Below are positions 20,497-28,708 of a stretch of 64,000 nt of DNA, piece after piece. Source of the stretch: a virus; IMG/VR virus record IMGVR_UViG_3300031787_013450, positions 1 to 64,000 of that record. One strand, written 5' to 3'. Position 1 is the first letter of the stretch. Every line of letters begins with the position of its first letter. The notes under the pieces are model-generated. The model saw nothing but the letters and a program-made list of their open reading frames with translations. It had not been told where the DNA came from and made no database searches. The position numbers and the translations under genes are program-made.

Positions 20497-21315
20497 ATGG
20501 AAGTAAAATTTGTAATACACATTGGTGATATACATATCAGAACGTATAGATATCACGAAGAATATAAGACCGTTTTAAATAATCTCTTTAATGATATTAA
20601 AAAGGTAATTGAAGGTCATAAACGAGAAGAAATTAGAATAGTTGTTGCTGGTGATATTGTACATCAAAAGATAGTAATATCAAATGAGCAATTATTATTA
20701 ACAACTTGGTTTCTTAAATCTTTAGAAGAAATAGCAACAGTTGTTATGATAGCTGGGAACCATGATATGTTAGAAAATAATAAAGACAGAATGGATTCAT
20801 TAACACCAATTGTTCAATTATTATCTGATAAAGACATTAATTATTTTAAAGAGAGTAAATGTTATTTAGATAATAATATTGTTTGGTGCATCTATTCAAT
20901 ATTTGAAGAAAACGCTAGACCAGATATTGAATCTGCTAGAGAAGAGTTTGGTAATGACAAAACATATATAGGTTTATTTCATGGTCCTATAAATGGTTTA
21001 AAAACTGATATAGGTTATGAGATTGAACATGGATATGGGTTGGAGATTTTTGATGGTTGTGATATTGTTATGTGTGGTGATATACATAAAAGAAGTTGTT
21101 TAACTATTAATAACACAAAGGTAGTTATGCCTGGTAGTACAATACAACAAGATTTTGGTGAAAATATAAATAATCATGGGTTTTTATTTTGGGATATTAA
21201 AAATAGAACATACACTGAACATGATGTTGCCAACCCTTTTTCTTTTTATAAATTCACTATAAATAGTCTTGACGATTTAGAAAATAATTCTGAAAATTTA
21301 GTAAATTTAAATTAG
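20497..21315 (+). CDS. SbcD/Mre11-like recombination endonuclease subunit (gp47-like)
   Basis: 272 residues with the calcineurin-like phosphoesterase motifs in order: HIGDIHIRTYR, VVAGDIVHQ, IAGNHDML, LFHGPING and VMCGDIHKRS. These bind two metal ions. It should pair with the large ATPase encoded just downstream, as T4 gp47 pairs with gp46, to resect double-strand breaks for recombination-dependent replication. A small coiled-coil gene lies between the two subunits. Confidence 0.88.
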   Translation: MEVKFVIHIGDIHIRTYRYHEEYKTVLNNLFNDIKKVIEGHKREEIRIVVAGDIVHQKIVISNEQLLLTTWFLKSLEEIATVVMIAGNHDMLENNKDRMDSLTPIVQLLSDKDINYFKESKCYLDNNIVWCIYSIFEENARPDIESAREEFGNDKTYIGLFHGPINGLKTDIGYEIEHGYGLEIFDGCDIVMCGDIHKRSCLTINNTKVVMPGSTIQQDFGENINNHGFLFWDIKNRTYTEHDVANPFSFYKFTINSLDDLENNSENLVNLN

Positions 21316-21317
21316 AA

Positions 21318-21665
21318 ATGGAAATCCCTAAAGATTTAAAAAATGAGATATTTGATTATTGTAGGTTAAATGACATAACAAATATAGATAACTTTATGTT
21401 AAAGTTGATGAAACAAGGGTTTACTGTTGAAAAATTTGGTGCAACACCATCAACAAAAATACAAGAAAAGATTGTTGAAAAAATTGTTGAAGTACCAGTT
21501 GAAAAAATTGTATATTTAACAGATAATTCAGAGATATCAACTTTAACTGAAAAAATAAATAGTTTGGAAAACACATTAGCTGAACAAATAGAAAAAAATA
21601 ATCAGCTATCAGAAAAAATAAAATCATTAGAACAGAACAAAAAAAATATATACGGAGAGTTATGA
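21318..21665 (+). CDS. Coiled-coil protein between SbcD and SbcC homologues
   Basis: 115 residues. The N-terminal 50 residues are a mixed domain (PKDLKNEIFDYCRLNDITNI); then follows a repetitive IVEKIVEVPVEKIVYL segment and a C-terminal coiled coil. It overlaps the start of the SbcC-like gene by 4 bp. The VEKIVEVPVEKIV element is common in phage coiled-coil adaptor proteins. It may tether or regulate the nuclease complex; this is inferred only from position. Confidence 0.6.
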   Translation: MEIPKDLKNEIFDYCRLNDITNIDNFMLKLMKQGFTVEKFGATPSTKIQEKIVEKIVEVPVEKIVYLTDNSEISTLTEKINSLENTLAEQIEKNNQLSEKIKSLEQNKKNIYGEL

Positions 21666-24013
21666 TTAACAAAAACGAAGTTTCAAAATATTCTAAAATT
21701 AAAGTAGAGTGGTCTGATAGACCTGAAAACTATTCTAAAGATGCTAAGAATAAAATAAAAAACCATTTTGCTAACAAATATGGTGTTAATAAAAACAATG
21801 TAACGGTTATTTACAAACCTGTAAAAATTAATAATAATGGTGAGTTAATTGAAGTTGATGGTGCTGGTATAGATAATATTATGGATATTAACTATCAAAG
21901 AGTGTTAATGAAGGAATTAATAAGTAGAGATGGTAAAGTAGTTGACTTCAATAGAATAATAGCACTTGATGATAAAGTTAATGCTGAAATAAATGTTGAT
22001 TTGACTGAAACACAACATAAAAAATGGAATATAAAATGGATAATGATTGATAACTTCTTGTCATTTGGTGAGAATAATTATGTTCCTATAAATAAGTTAA
22101 ATGGGTTAACTGTTGTTAATTCCTCTCCAAGTAATATGGGTGGAAAAACTACATTAACTATTGACAGTATGAAATTTTTGTTACATGGTAGTACAACAAA
22201 AACTGATAAGAACGAACAAATCTTTAATAGCTTTAGTGGCAAAAATGAGGTCGTTGTTAAGGGTATGATTGAGATTGATGGGCATGAGTTCATAATAGAG
22301 AGAAAGTTAAAGAGAACGGCTAAAAAGACTGGAGAATGGACTGTTGTCAGTAAAGTTAATTATTATGAGATTTTACCTGATGGTGAAGAAAAAATGTTGA
22401 ATGAAGAAGATGCCAAAAGGACAACAATTAAACTAAGAGAAACTATTGGTACTGAAAAAGATTTTGAGATGCTAGTATTAGCGACAGAAAGAAATCTTGA
22501 TGATATGATTGGTTTAACAACTACTGAATCTGGTAAAGTATTAACAAGATTAATTGGTCTTGAAATATTGGAACAGAAAGAAGCTGCTGTTAGGATTATG
22601 TATAATGAATTTTCAAGAAAAAAGAAATCAAATGATTATGATATAGTAACATTAACAACAGAGATTGAAGAACATAATGAAAAGATAAATCAATTTAATG
22701 AACTTGAAGTAAAGTTAAATGATAAATTAACTGAAACAAAAGTAAAAATAGAAAAAACAAAGGGAGATATTGAAAATTATATTTCAAGTAAAGAAAAGAT
22801 AGATGTTACTATAAGCACTTTAAATCCTGAAACATTAAATTCTAAGATAGAAGAATTAACAAAGATAGGTAAAACAACAAAAGAAAAAATAACCAATATT
22901 AATACAGAAATAGATAATATTGGTGAATTAAACTTTGATGAGGATGAATACCATGAATTAAATAAAAAATACAATAAAAAAAATTCAGATAAAGCTGTAA
23001 TCACATCAGATATTAATCGTTTAAAGAAAGTTGTTAAAGATTTAATAGCTGGAGGTATTTGCCAATCATGTAATAGAAAATTAGATGATGTTGATAATAC
23101 ATCACACATTAACAAACATAATGACGAAATAGAAGAAAAAGAAAATAATTTATTAATTATAGAAAAAGAATTAAAACTATTAACTAATAAAATAGAGTCA
23201 TTAAATGAGGTTAAAGTAAAAATAGATAAAAAAAATAAATTAGAGTTAGATAGAGATAGATTAGAAGTTGAAATTGATGGTCTAAGAAATAAGGTTATTG
23301 AAAAAAAGAATGAATTGACTAAATACAACCTGAATTTAGATGCTATTCAACATAATAAAAATGTTGAAATTCTAATCACTAAAAGTAGGACAGATTTAAA
23401 CGTTTTAGAAGTTGAGAAAGACGATTTAATAAAAAGAATAGAAAGAGTTAGTTCTGATATAACTAACAATAAAAACGACATACAAACAAAAACTAAATTA
23501 ATTGAAACGATTAAAAAAGAAGAAGAGATTGAAAAGATTTTTAAAATCTATATTGAGTTGGTTGGAAAAAAAGGAATCAGTAAATTGGTTTTACGTTCAG
23601 TATTACCAATTATAAATTCAGAAGTACAAAGATTACTTGAAGATGTTTGTGATTTTGAAGTAGAAATTTATATAGATGAAAAAAATGATGTTCAGTTTTT
23701 AATAAATAAAGATGATACAACAAAATTATTAAAATCTGGTAGTGGGTTTGAGAAAACAGCGTCAAGTTTAGCTCTTAGAAGTGTCTTAGGAAAAGTATCA
23801 ACATTACCGATGCCTAATTTTATAACTTTCGATGAAGTATTGGGTAAAGTTGCTCCTGATAATATAGAAAAATTAAAAGCATTATTTGATAAAATTAAAA
23901 CAATGTATGATATTGTTTTTCTAATAACGCATAATGATATGGTAAAAGATTGGGCAAATAATGTTATTACCGTAACAAAAAATAATAACATATCTAATGT
24001 TATTATTAAATAA
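21662..24013 (+). CDS. SbcC/Rad50-like recombination ATPase (gp46-like)
   Basis: 783 residues. An N-terminal extension of about 115 residues precedes the ATPase head. Walker A lies in VNSSPSNMGGKTTLTIDSM, less canonical than GxNGxGKS but keeping GKTT. Long coiled coils flank a zinc hook CQSC (GGICQSCNRKLDD). The C-terminal head has a signature-like LKSGSGFEKTASSLALRS and Walker B NFITFDEVLG, then an H-loop LITHND. It works with the gp47-like nuclease in break resection. The N-terminal extension is unusual and may be a DNA- or partner-binding domain. Confidence 0.88.
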   Translation: MINKNEVSKYSKIKVEWSDRPENYSKDAKNKIKNHFANKYGVNKNNVTVIYKPVKINNNGELIEVDGAGIDNIMDINYQRVLMKELISRDGKVVDFNRIIALDDKVNAEINVDLTETQHKKWNIKWIMIDNFLSFGENNYVPINKLNGLTVVNSSPSNMGGKTTLTIDSMKFLLHGSTTKTDKNEQIFNSFSGKNEVVVKGMIEIDGHEFIIERKLKRTAKKTGEWTVVSKVNYYEILPDGEEKMLNEEDAKRTTIKLRETIGTEKDFEMLVLATERNLDDMIGLTTTESGKVLTRLIGLEILEQKEAAVRIMYNEFSRKKKSNDYDIVTLTTEIEEHNEKINQFNELEVKLNDKLTETKVKIEKTKGDIENYISSKEKIDVTISTLNPETLNSKIEELTKIGKTTKEKITNINTEIDNIGELNFDEDEYHELNKKYNKKNSDKAVITSDINRLKKVVKDLIAGGICQSCNRKLDDVDNTSHINKHNDEIEEKENNLLIIEKELKLLTNKIESLNEVKVKIDKKNKLELDRDRLEVEIDGLRNKVIEKKNELTKYNLNLDAIQHNKNVEILITKSRTDLNVLEVEKDDLIKRIERVSSDITNNKNDIQTKTKLIETIKKEEEIEKIFKIYIELVGKKGISKLVLRSVLPIINSEVQRLLEDVCDFEVEIYIDEKNDVQFLINKDDTTKLLKSGSGFEKTASSLALRSVLGKVSTLPMPNFITFDEVLGKVAPDNIEKLKALFDKIKTMYDIVFLITHNDMVKDWANNVITVTKNNNISNVIIK

Positions 24014-24044
24014 TTGTTTTATTTTTAAAAAAATAGTATATTTG
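24014..24044 (+). promoter_or_regulatory. Bacteroidota-type promoter, leaderless
   Basis: TTG (24014-24016), a 20-bp spacer and TATATTTG (24037-24044). The next ATG begins 4 bases after the box, so transcription should start at or next to the start codon. Confidence 0.65.
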
Positions 24045-24048
24045 TATT

Positions 24049-24603
24049 ATGATATTTAAGAATTATTGTTTGATTTTATTGGGTAAGTTTGATAAAGAAG
24101 TTGCATTTGAAGAACTAAATAAAATTAGTGAGGTTAAAATTAATTATATATACACTACTGGTTTATATATTGCAACTTTTTCAACAATTATGACACCAAA
24201 AGAAATGAAAAATTTGTTGAAAACATGTAAAAATAATTATTTTATTTTTGAGTTAAATGAGGATGTTACTTCTTTTAATTTACAAGATAAAACTGTTGAA
24301 AATGGTTTATTTAGTTTTTTAGGTGATATTGATTTGGATGAAATGTCTAAAAATTTTATTAATGACATAAACGATACTAATGACATTCCTGAAATCCATG
24401 AAATAAAACATGGTGATGAAATAAATGGTTATAATAAAACAAATGATAAAATAATTTTTAATAACCATAAAATAGATATAACCGAATTTATATCATCTTT
24501 ATCAAAAGATGAGAAAGAAGCTTTATTTAACGAATTAATAGATAAGGGTGTTGATAAATTAAGCGATTTAGATAAAAGACTGCTTACTTTATTATCAAAA
24601 TAA
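24049..24603 (+). CDS. Hypothetical protein upstream of sigma factor
   Basis: 184 residues, unrecognised. The N-terminal half looks alpha/beta (KNYCLILLGKFDKEVAFEEL then YIYTTGLYIATFST) and resembles a small sensor or nuclease-like fold. The C-terminal third is acidic and helical, ending SLSKDEKEALFNELIDKGV. It lies in one transcription unit with the sigma factor gene 24 bp downstream, behind a strong early-type promoter. It may modulate transcription, but that is only inferred from position. Confidence 0.5.
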   Translation: MIFKNYCLILLGKFDKEVAFEELNKISEVKINYIYTTGLYIATFSTIMTPKEMKNLLKTCKNNYFIFELNEDVTSFNLQDKTVENGLFSFLGDIDLDEMSKNFINDINDTNDIPEIHEIKHGDEINGYNKTNDKIIFNNHKIDITEFISSLSKDEKEALFNELIDKGVDKLSDLDKRLLTLLSK

Positions 24604-24627
24604 CAAAATATGTAATAAATGTAATTA

Positions 24628-25467
24628 ATGAAAAAAAATAATCAAATTTTTTATGAAAAAGATTCTTTAAACAATTTAAATTTATATTTTAAAGATTTAA
24701 GAAAAAGTAAAGTAATAACAAAAGAAGAAGAGATAATTCTTTCTGAAAGAATAAAAAACGGTGATGAAGATGCCGTTAAAAGTTTAGTGGAAGCAAATTT
24801 AAAATTTGTTGTAACAATAGCTAAAGAATATCAAAATCAAGGCTTACCGATAAATGATTTAATAAATGAAGGTAATTATGGTTTATTAAAAGCAGCTAAG
24901 AAATTTGACCACACAATGGGTTTTAGATTCATTTCTTATGCTGTTTGGTGGGTAAGACAATCAATAATCAATAGTCTAAACGAAAACGCTAGAACGGTAA
25001 GATTACCAACAAATGTTATAAACAGATTATCTAATTTAAATAAAGAAATATTAAAAGAGTTAAAAAAATACGATAATTTTAACTATGAAAATGAAGAATT
25101 AACAAATGAGGCTGAACATCTTGGTTTATCAGTGTATAATCAAAATAAATCATTAAATGATTTTGTTAATGATAACAATGATGAATTAATTGATTTGATA
25201 GGGATTGATGAAAAAGAAGAAGATAAATATGAATTAACTTCAGATATAAAAAATGGTATAGTGAATATTCTTAATATTTTGGATGAAAGAGAAAAAGACA
25301 TTATCATATCTTATTTTGGTTTAAATCCAGATGTTGAAAGTATGACATTAGAAGCTATTGGTGAAAAATATAACCTAACAAAAGAAAGAATACGTCAAAT
25401 AAAAGAAAGTTCGTTACGTAAATTAAGGTACAATTCAGGTGAATTATATTCACTAATTAATGAATAA
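24628..25467 (+). CDS. RNA polymerase sigma-70 factor (regions 2-4)
   Basis: 279 residues. Region 1.2/2 includes SLVEANLKFVVTIAKEY, LINEGNYGLLKAAKKFD and RFISYAVWWVRQSIINSL (the -10 recognition and melting helices). Region 3 carries RTVRLPTNVINRLSNL, and the region 4 helix-turn-helix is LEAIGEKYNLTKERIRQIK. Region 1.1 is missing, as in many group 2 factors. A phage-borne, nearly complete sigma could redirect host RNA polymerase. With the second sigma factor at 47.5 kb it is a candidate reader of the late-like motif that precedes the very next gene. Confidence 0.88.
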   Translation: MKKNNQIFYEKDSLNNLNLYFKDLRKSKVITKEEEIILSERIKNGDEDAVKSLVEANLKFVVTIAKEYQNQGLPINDLINEGNYGLLKAAKKFDHTMGFRFISYAVWWVRQSIINSLNENARTVRLPTNVINRLSNLNKEILKELKKYDNFNYENEELTNEAEHLGLSVYNQNKSLNDFVNDNNDELIDLIGIDEKEEDKYELTSDIKNGIVNILNILDEREKDIIISYFGLNPDVESMTLEAIGEKYNLTKERIRQIKESSLRKLRYNSGELYSLINE

Positions 25468-25481
25468 TTTTTTTCGTTTTA

Positions 25482-25495
25482 TATATTTATAAATA
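25482..25495 (+). promoter_or_regulatory. Late-type promoter motif TATATTTATAAATA
   Basis: Contains TATAAATA (25488-25495) and the TATTTAT core; the next ATG is 10 bases downstream. It separates the early sigma operon from the membrane/lysis block. Confidence 0.5.
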
Positions 25496-25504
25496 ATTAA
25501 GATT

Positions 25505-26764
25505 ATGAAAATTAGATTTAGTTATATAATATTATTTTTTGCGTTAGTTGTTGCAGCTTGTGCAGCATATTTTTCTGTTTTTGGATTAAGTCAGTTGTTT
25601 GCTGGTGCCAGTGTTGCTGTTATTATAATGGCCAGTGTATTAGAAATAAGTAAAATTATTGCTACAACAGCATTACATAATTATTGGGATAAAATAGCCA
25701 ATGGATTAAAAATTTATTTAACGATAAGTATATTAGTTTTAATGGCTATAACTTCAATAGGTATTTATGGGTTTTTATCAAACGCTTATCAAAAAACAGC
25801 TAACAAACTTGAAATACATCAAGGAGAAATAAATGTTTTGGATAGTAAAAAAGCTATTATTGAAAAAAGTGTTGATGATAATCAAAAAATTATTGAAAGT
25901 AAAAATAAAAGAATTGAACAATTATCAGCATTAAGGTCAACTCAAGAAAATAGATTAGATAACGCTAAAAATAATTTAGGTAGAAATAACGCTAGAAATG
26001 ATATTAAATCATCAAATGATGAAATACAGAGATTAAATAATGAGATAGATGAATTAAATAAAAAAAATAATGTTTTATCTGATTCAATAAATACTTTTAC
26101 AATTAAAGCATTGGAACTAAATGCTAATAGTGAAATAGCTGGTGAAATAGGTCCATTAAAATATTTATCTGAATTAACTAATCAAGAAATGTCAAAAATA
26201 GTTAATATATTGATATTACTATTTATTTTCGTTTTTGACCCTCTGGCTGTTGCTTTAATATTAATTGCTAACAAAGTATTACAAATAGAAAGAAATGAGC
26301 ATACAGAACCTAAAAACAAGCAAGAAAAAAAAGTTAATAAACTATTTAATAAAGCTAATTTATTAGATAGTATAACTAAAGTTATCAATAGTAAAAAAAA
26401 CAATGAAAAAGAAGTAATTGTTGAACCTATTGTAGAAAAAACTATAGAGGAAAATGCAACAAAAATAGAAGAAGATGAATATGTAGAACAAAATGAACAA
26501 ATAGAAGAGCAAATAGAAGAACAAATAGAAGAGCAAATAGAAGAAAATAAAAATGAAGAAAAAATAAAAGAAGAAGAGGTTAAAGACCAACCAAAAAAGA
26601 ATAAAATAACTTTAGAAGATATTAAAGAAATAAAAGAGCAAAACAGAGGTTATTCAGTTAATGTACCTATGCCAAAAGGAAATAACATGATTGAATCAAT
26701 AGGCGCAAATAAAATAATTAGAGATGGTAATAAAGATAAAGTTATTTTTAAACGATATAAATGA
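25505..26764 (+). CDS. Membrane protein with coiled coil and (QIEE)n repeat
   Basis: 419 residues. Three predicted membrane helices lie in the first 100 residues (IILFFALVVAACAAYF, AVIIMASVLEISKIIA, LTISILVLMAITSIGI). A coiled coil spans about residues 105-210 and a fourth helix (ILILLFIFVFDPLAVALILI) lies near residue 240. The cytoplasmic tail is acidic, with four EEQI/QIEE units encoded by a 12-bp tandem repeat near 26494-26545. It overlaps the amidase start by 4 bp, so it may serve lysis or be an inner-membrane virion-entry protein. It follows a late-type motif. Confidence 0.6.
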   Translation: MKIRFSYIILFFALVVAACAAYFSVFGLSQLFAGASVAVIIMASVLEISKIIATTALHNYWDKIANGLKIYLTISILVLMAITSIGIYGFLSNAYQKTANKLEIHQGEINVLDSKKAIIEKSVDDNQKIIESKNKRIEQLSALRSTQENRLDNAKNNLGRNNARNDIKSSNDEIQRLNNEIDELNKKNNVLSDSINTFTIKALELNANSEIAGEIGPLKYLSELTNQEMSKIVNILILLFIFVFDPLAVALILIANKVLQIERNEHTEPKNKQEKKVNKLFNKANLLDSITKVINSKKNNEKEVIVEPIVEKTIEENATKIEEDEYVEQNEQIEEQIEEQIEEQIEENKNEEKIKEEEVKDQPKKNKITLEDIKEIKEQNRGYSVNVPMPKGNNMIESIGANKIIRDGNKDKVIFKRYK

Positions 26765-27372
26765 TAATAGATGACAAAACGTATAAATTAGATGTAAATA
26801 AATATGTCCCATTAGAAAGTGAAAAAAAACAAATTGTTTTAGGTAACACTTTTAATGATGGTATGAGACATGTTTTTGGTTGGGAAACACGTTATAATGG
26901 TAAATATAAAAAAACAGCTTCTTTTACCATAGATAAAAAGGGTAAAATTTATCAACATTTTGACCCAAAGTATTATTCAAGATATTTTAATAATCCAGAC
27001 CAAAACACTAAATCTGTCGTTATATTAATAGAAAATATTGGTTGGTTAACAAAAGATAATAAGAAAAATGAATACACAAATTGGTTTAATGAAAAATATT
27101 ATGGTAAAATTGATGGTATAATGGAAAAAAAATGGAGAGATTATGTTTATTGGGCACCATACAATGATGAACAATTAGAATCCGCAATAAAATTAGTTAG
27201 AACATTATGTAGTGACTTAAATATACCTAAATTAGTTGTTGCTCATAACACTAAAATAGATGACTTATATGACTTTGAAGGTGTGTTATATAAAAGTAAT
27301 ATTGAAAAACATTTTACAGATTTAAACCCTAATTGGAAATTTGATATATTTAAAGATAAAATAGAACTATGA
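26761..27372 (+). CDS. Putative endolysin, N-acetylmuramoyl-L-alanine amidase-like
   Basis: 203 residues. The layout fits an amidase_2/PGRP-like fold: MRHVFGWETRYN, TASFTIDKKGKIYQHFDP, SVVILIENIGW with a conserved Glu, an ESAIKLVRTLC helix, and LVVAHNTKIDD with the C-terminal His. These resemble the strands and Zn-binding positions of T7-lysozyme-like amidases, although the first Zn ligand is not clear-cut. It overlaps both neighbours by 4 bp in a lysis-like cluster with a membrane protein and a spanin-like protein. Confidence 0.6.
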   Translation: MIIDDKTYKLDVNKYVPLESEKKQIVLGNTFNDGMRHVFGWETRYNGKYKKTASFTIDKKGKIYQHFDPKYYSRYFNNPDQNTKSVVILIENIGWLTKDNKKNEYTNWFNEKYYGKIDGIMEKKWRDYVYWAPYNDEQLESAIKLVRTLCSDLNIPKLVVAHNTKIDDLYDFEGVLYKSNIEKHFTDLNPNWKFDIFKDKIEL

Positions 27373-27845
27373 AAGAAATTATAAATGAACATGACATGAC
27401 AAAAAAAATGATGAATGTCATAAGAAGTGGTTATAAAAAATTAATAAATGAGGTCGAAGAACCGATAACTGGTCCAGATATGAAACCAATACCTGACGAC
27501 CAAAAAGATACTATAGCACCAAAAGAAGGTGACCCATTATTTAAAGAAGAGTTAACCAAACTACAAAACACTATTGACCCAAGAGTTAAAATAACTAATT
27601 TCAAAATTTATGTTAAAGATAATGATGTGTTATTAGAAGGGTCTTTTTTAAATAAAAACTATGGTGAAAGTGGTATTAACTTTAAAATGTCTTTAGCTAG
27701 TGGTGAGATTGAAACAACAATGAAAAATGTTGAATTAACTAATGAAGTAAATACAATATTAACAAAATTAAAAGGCTATTATGATGTTTGGGCAAAAGAA
27801 TGGTCTTTAAAATTAACAAATGAATACAATGTCAATAGGCAATAA
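27369..27845 (+). CDS. Hypothetical protein with packaging-type N-terminus
   Basis: 158 residues. Residues 1-28 form an amphipathic helix ending KKLINE before VEEP, fitting the (L/I)xE pattern shared by many late genes in this window. A Pro-rich linker follows, then a compact domain (VKITNFKIYVKDNDVLLEGS). It overlaps the amidase stop and the spanin-like start, so it is translated with the lysis block. Function unknown; the shared leader suggests a particle-associated protein. Confidence 0.5.
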   Translation: MKEIINEHDMTKKMMNVIRSGYKKLINEVEEPITGPDMKPIPDDQKDTIAPKEGDPLFKEELTKLQNTIDPRVKITNFKIYVKDNDVLLEGSFLNKNYGESGINFKMSLASGEIETTMKNVELTNEVNTILTKLKGYYDVWAKEWSLKLTNEYNVNRQ

Positions 27846-28395
27846 AATATTAATAATATTAATTGGGTTGATAATGTTATTGTCAACATCTCTTTATTTT
27901 TTATATAATTTATATACTAATGAGAAAGAAGAGAGAAAAAGGTTTACAGAAAATGTAAATAGTTTGATTTTAGATAAATCTAGACAACAAGAATATACAG
28001 TAAATGAATTAAAAGCTTTATATCCTAGATTAGATAGTCTTGCTGAAAAGATAAACATTAAGACTAAGAATGTAACAAATATTGTTGAAACAACCTATAA
28101 TTATAAAGATACTACGATTAAATCAACAACACTTAAAGTCGATACTTTAAGAAAAAGATTAACTTTCGATTTCAATCAAAAATGTTATGGTTTTTCTGGA
28201 TTTATTAATAAAGATACAATATTTTTTGATAAAACCACTTTTAATGATACGTTAACAACATTTATATATAAAGATTGGGATAAAAAGTATTTCTTTAAAC
28301 TTATTAAACTTAAACCACATTATAGGGCTGCTGTATATAGCCAATGTATAGGAGATACAATAACTGTAACAAATAACATAAAAATAAAAAAATAA
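27820..28395 (+). CDS. Membrane-anchored spanin-like protein
   Basis: 191 residues. One N-terminal membrane helix (KILIILIGLIMLLSTSLYFL) is followed by a charged helical linker, then periplasmic beta repeats (NIVETTYNYKDTTIKSTTL). It ends in a basic tail. This is the usual build of inner-membrane spanin-like proteins in Bacteroidota phages. It overlaps the previous gene and ends at a strong terminator, closing the lysis-like operon. The spanin call rests on topology and context. Confidence 0.5.
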   Translation: MNTMSIGNKILIILIGLIMLLSTSLYFLYNLYTNEKEERKRFTENVNSLILDKSRQQEYTVNELKALYPRLDSLAEKINIKTKNVTNIVETTYNYKDTTIKSTTLKVDTLRKRLTFDFNQKCYGFSGFINKDTIFFDKTTFNDTLTTFIYKDWDKKYFFKLIKLKPHYRAAVYSQCIGDTITVTNNIKIKK

Positions 28396-28417
28396 ACCCA
28401 TTTATATGGGTTTTTTT
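28394..28417 (+). terminator. Rho-independent terminator
   Basis: AAACCCA, six-base loop, TGGGTTT followed by a run of T, directly at the end of the spanin-like gene. Confidence 0.85.
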
Positions 28418-28440
28418 ATTTATAAATTATATTTATTGTT
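28418..28440 (+). promoter_or_regulatory. Late-type promoter region
   Basis: Two overlapping elements, ATTTATAAATTA and TATATTTATTG, lie between the terminator and the next ATG (28455). They fit the late-type motif but not perfectly. An AAGTTATTTTAAC palindrome-like segment follows. Confidence 0.4.
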
Positions 28441-28454
28441 AAGTTATTTTAACA

Positions 28455-28706
28455 ATGGATAGAAATAAAATATTAATAAAAGAAGAGCTTAAAAAATCAG
28501 ATGTAACAAAAGAGCTAAAAAACTTTATTGACTCAAAGTCATTTGAATCAAAAATAGAGAAAATAATTAAAGACCGTTACAAAAATGATAAAGAGCTTGA
28601 GGATAAAATTGTTGACATTACAAAAAATGTTTTAACACAATTATATAAAACATTATGGATAAAAAGAGCAACTTGGATTAATAATTTAGACAATAAAACA
28701 AATTAA
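28455..28706 (+). CDS. Small helical protein with packaging-type N-terminus
   Basis: 83 residues, Lys/Glu/Asp-rich and helical. The N-terminus KILIKEELKKSD has the short basic-hydrophobic helix with IKE seen in other late genes here. The gene starts a late transcription unit with the ArdC-like gene two bases downstream. Small proteins of this type occur near head genes in other phages, but I cannot name the family. Confidence 0.5.
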   Translation: MDRNKILIKEELKKSDVTKELKNFIDSKSFESKIEKIIKDRYKNDKELEDKIVDITKNVLTQLYKTLWIKRATWINNLDNKTN

Positions 28707-28708
28707 AG

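Noticed and set aside
22777-23328. Long minus-strand frames inside the SbcC, ArdC and other AT-rich genes
   Set aside because: They are Phe/Ser/Leu-rich mirror images of Lys/Glu/Asn-rich coding sequence, lie inside genes with clear domains and lack promoters or starts.
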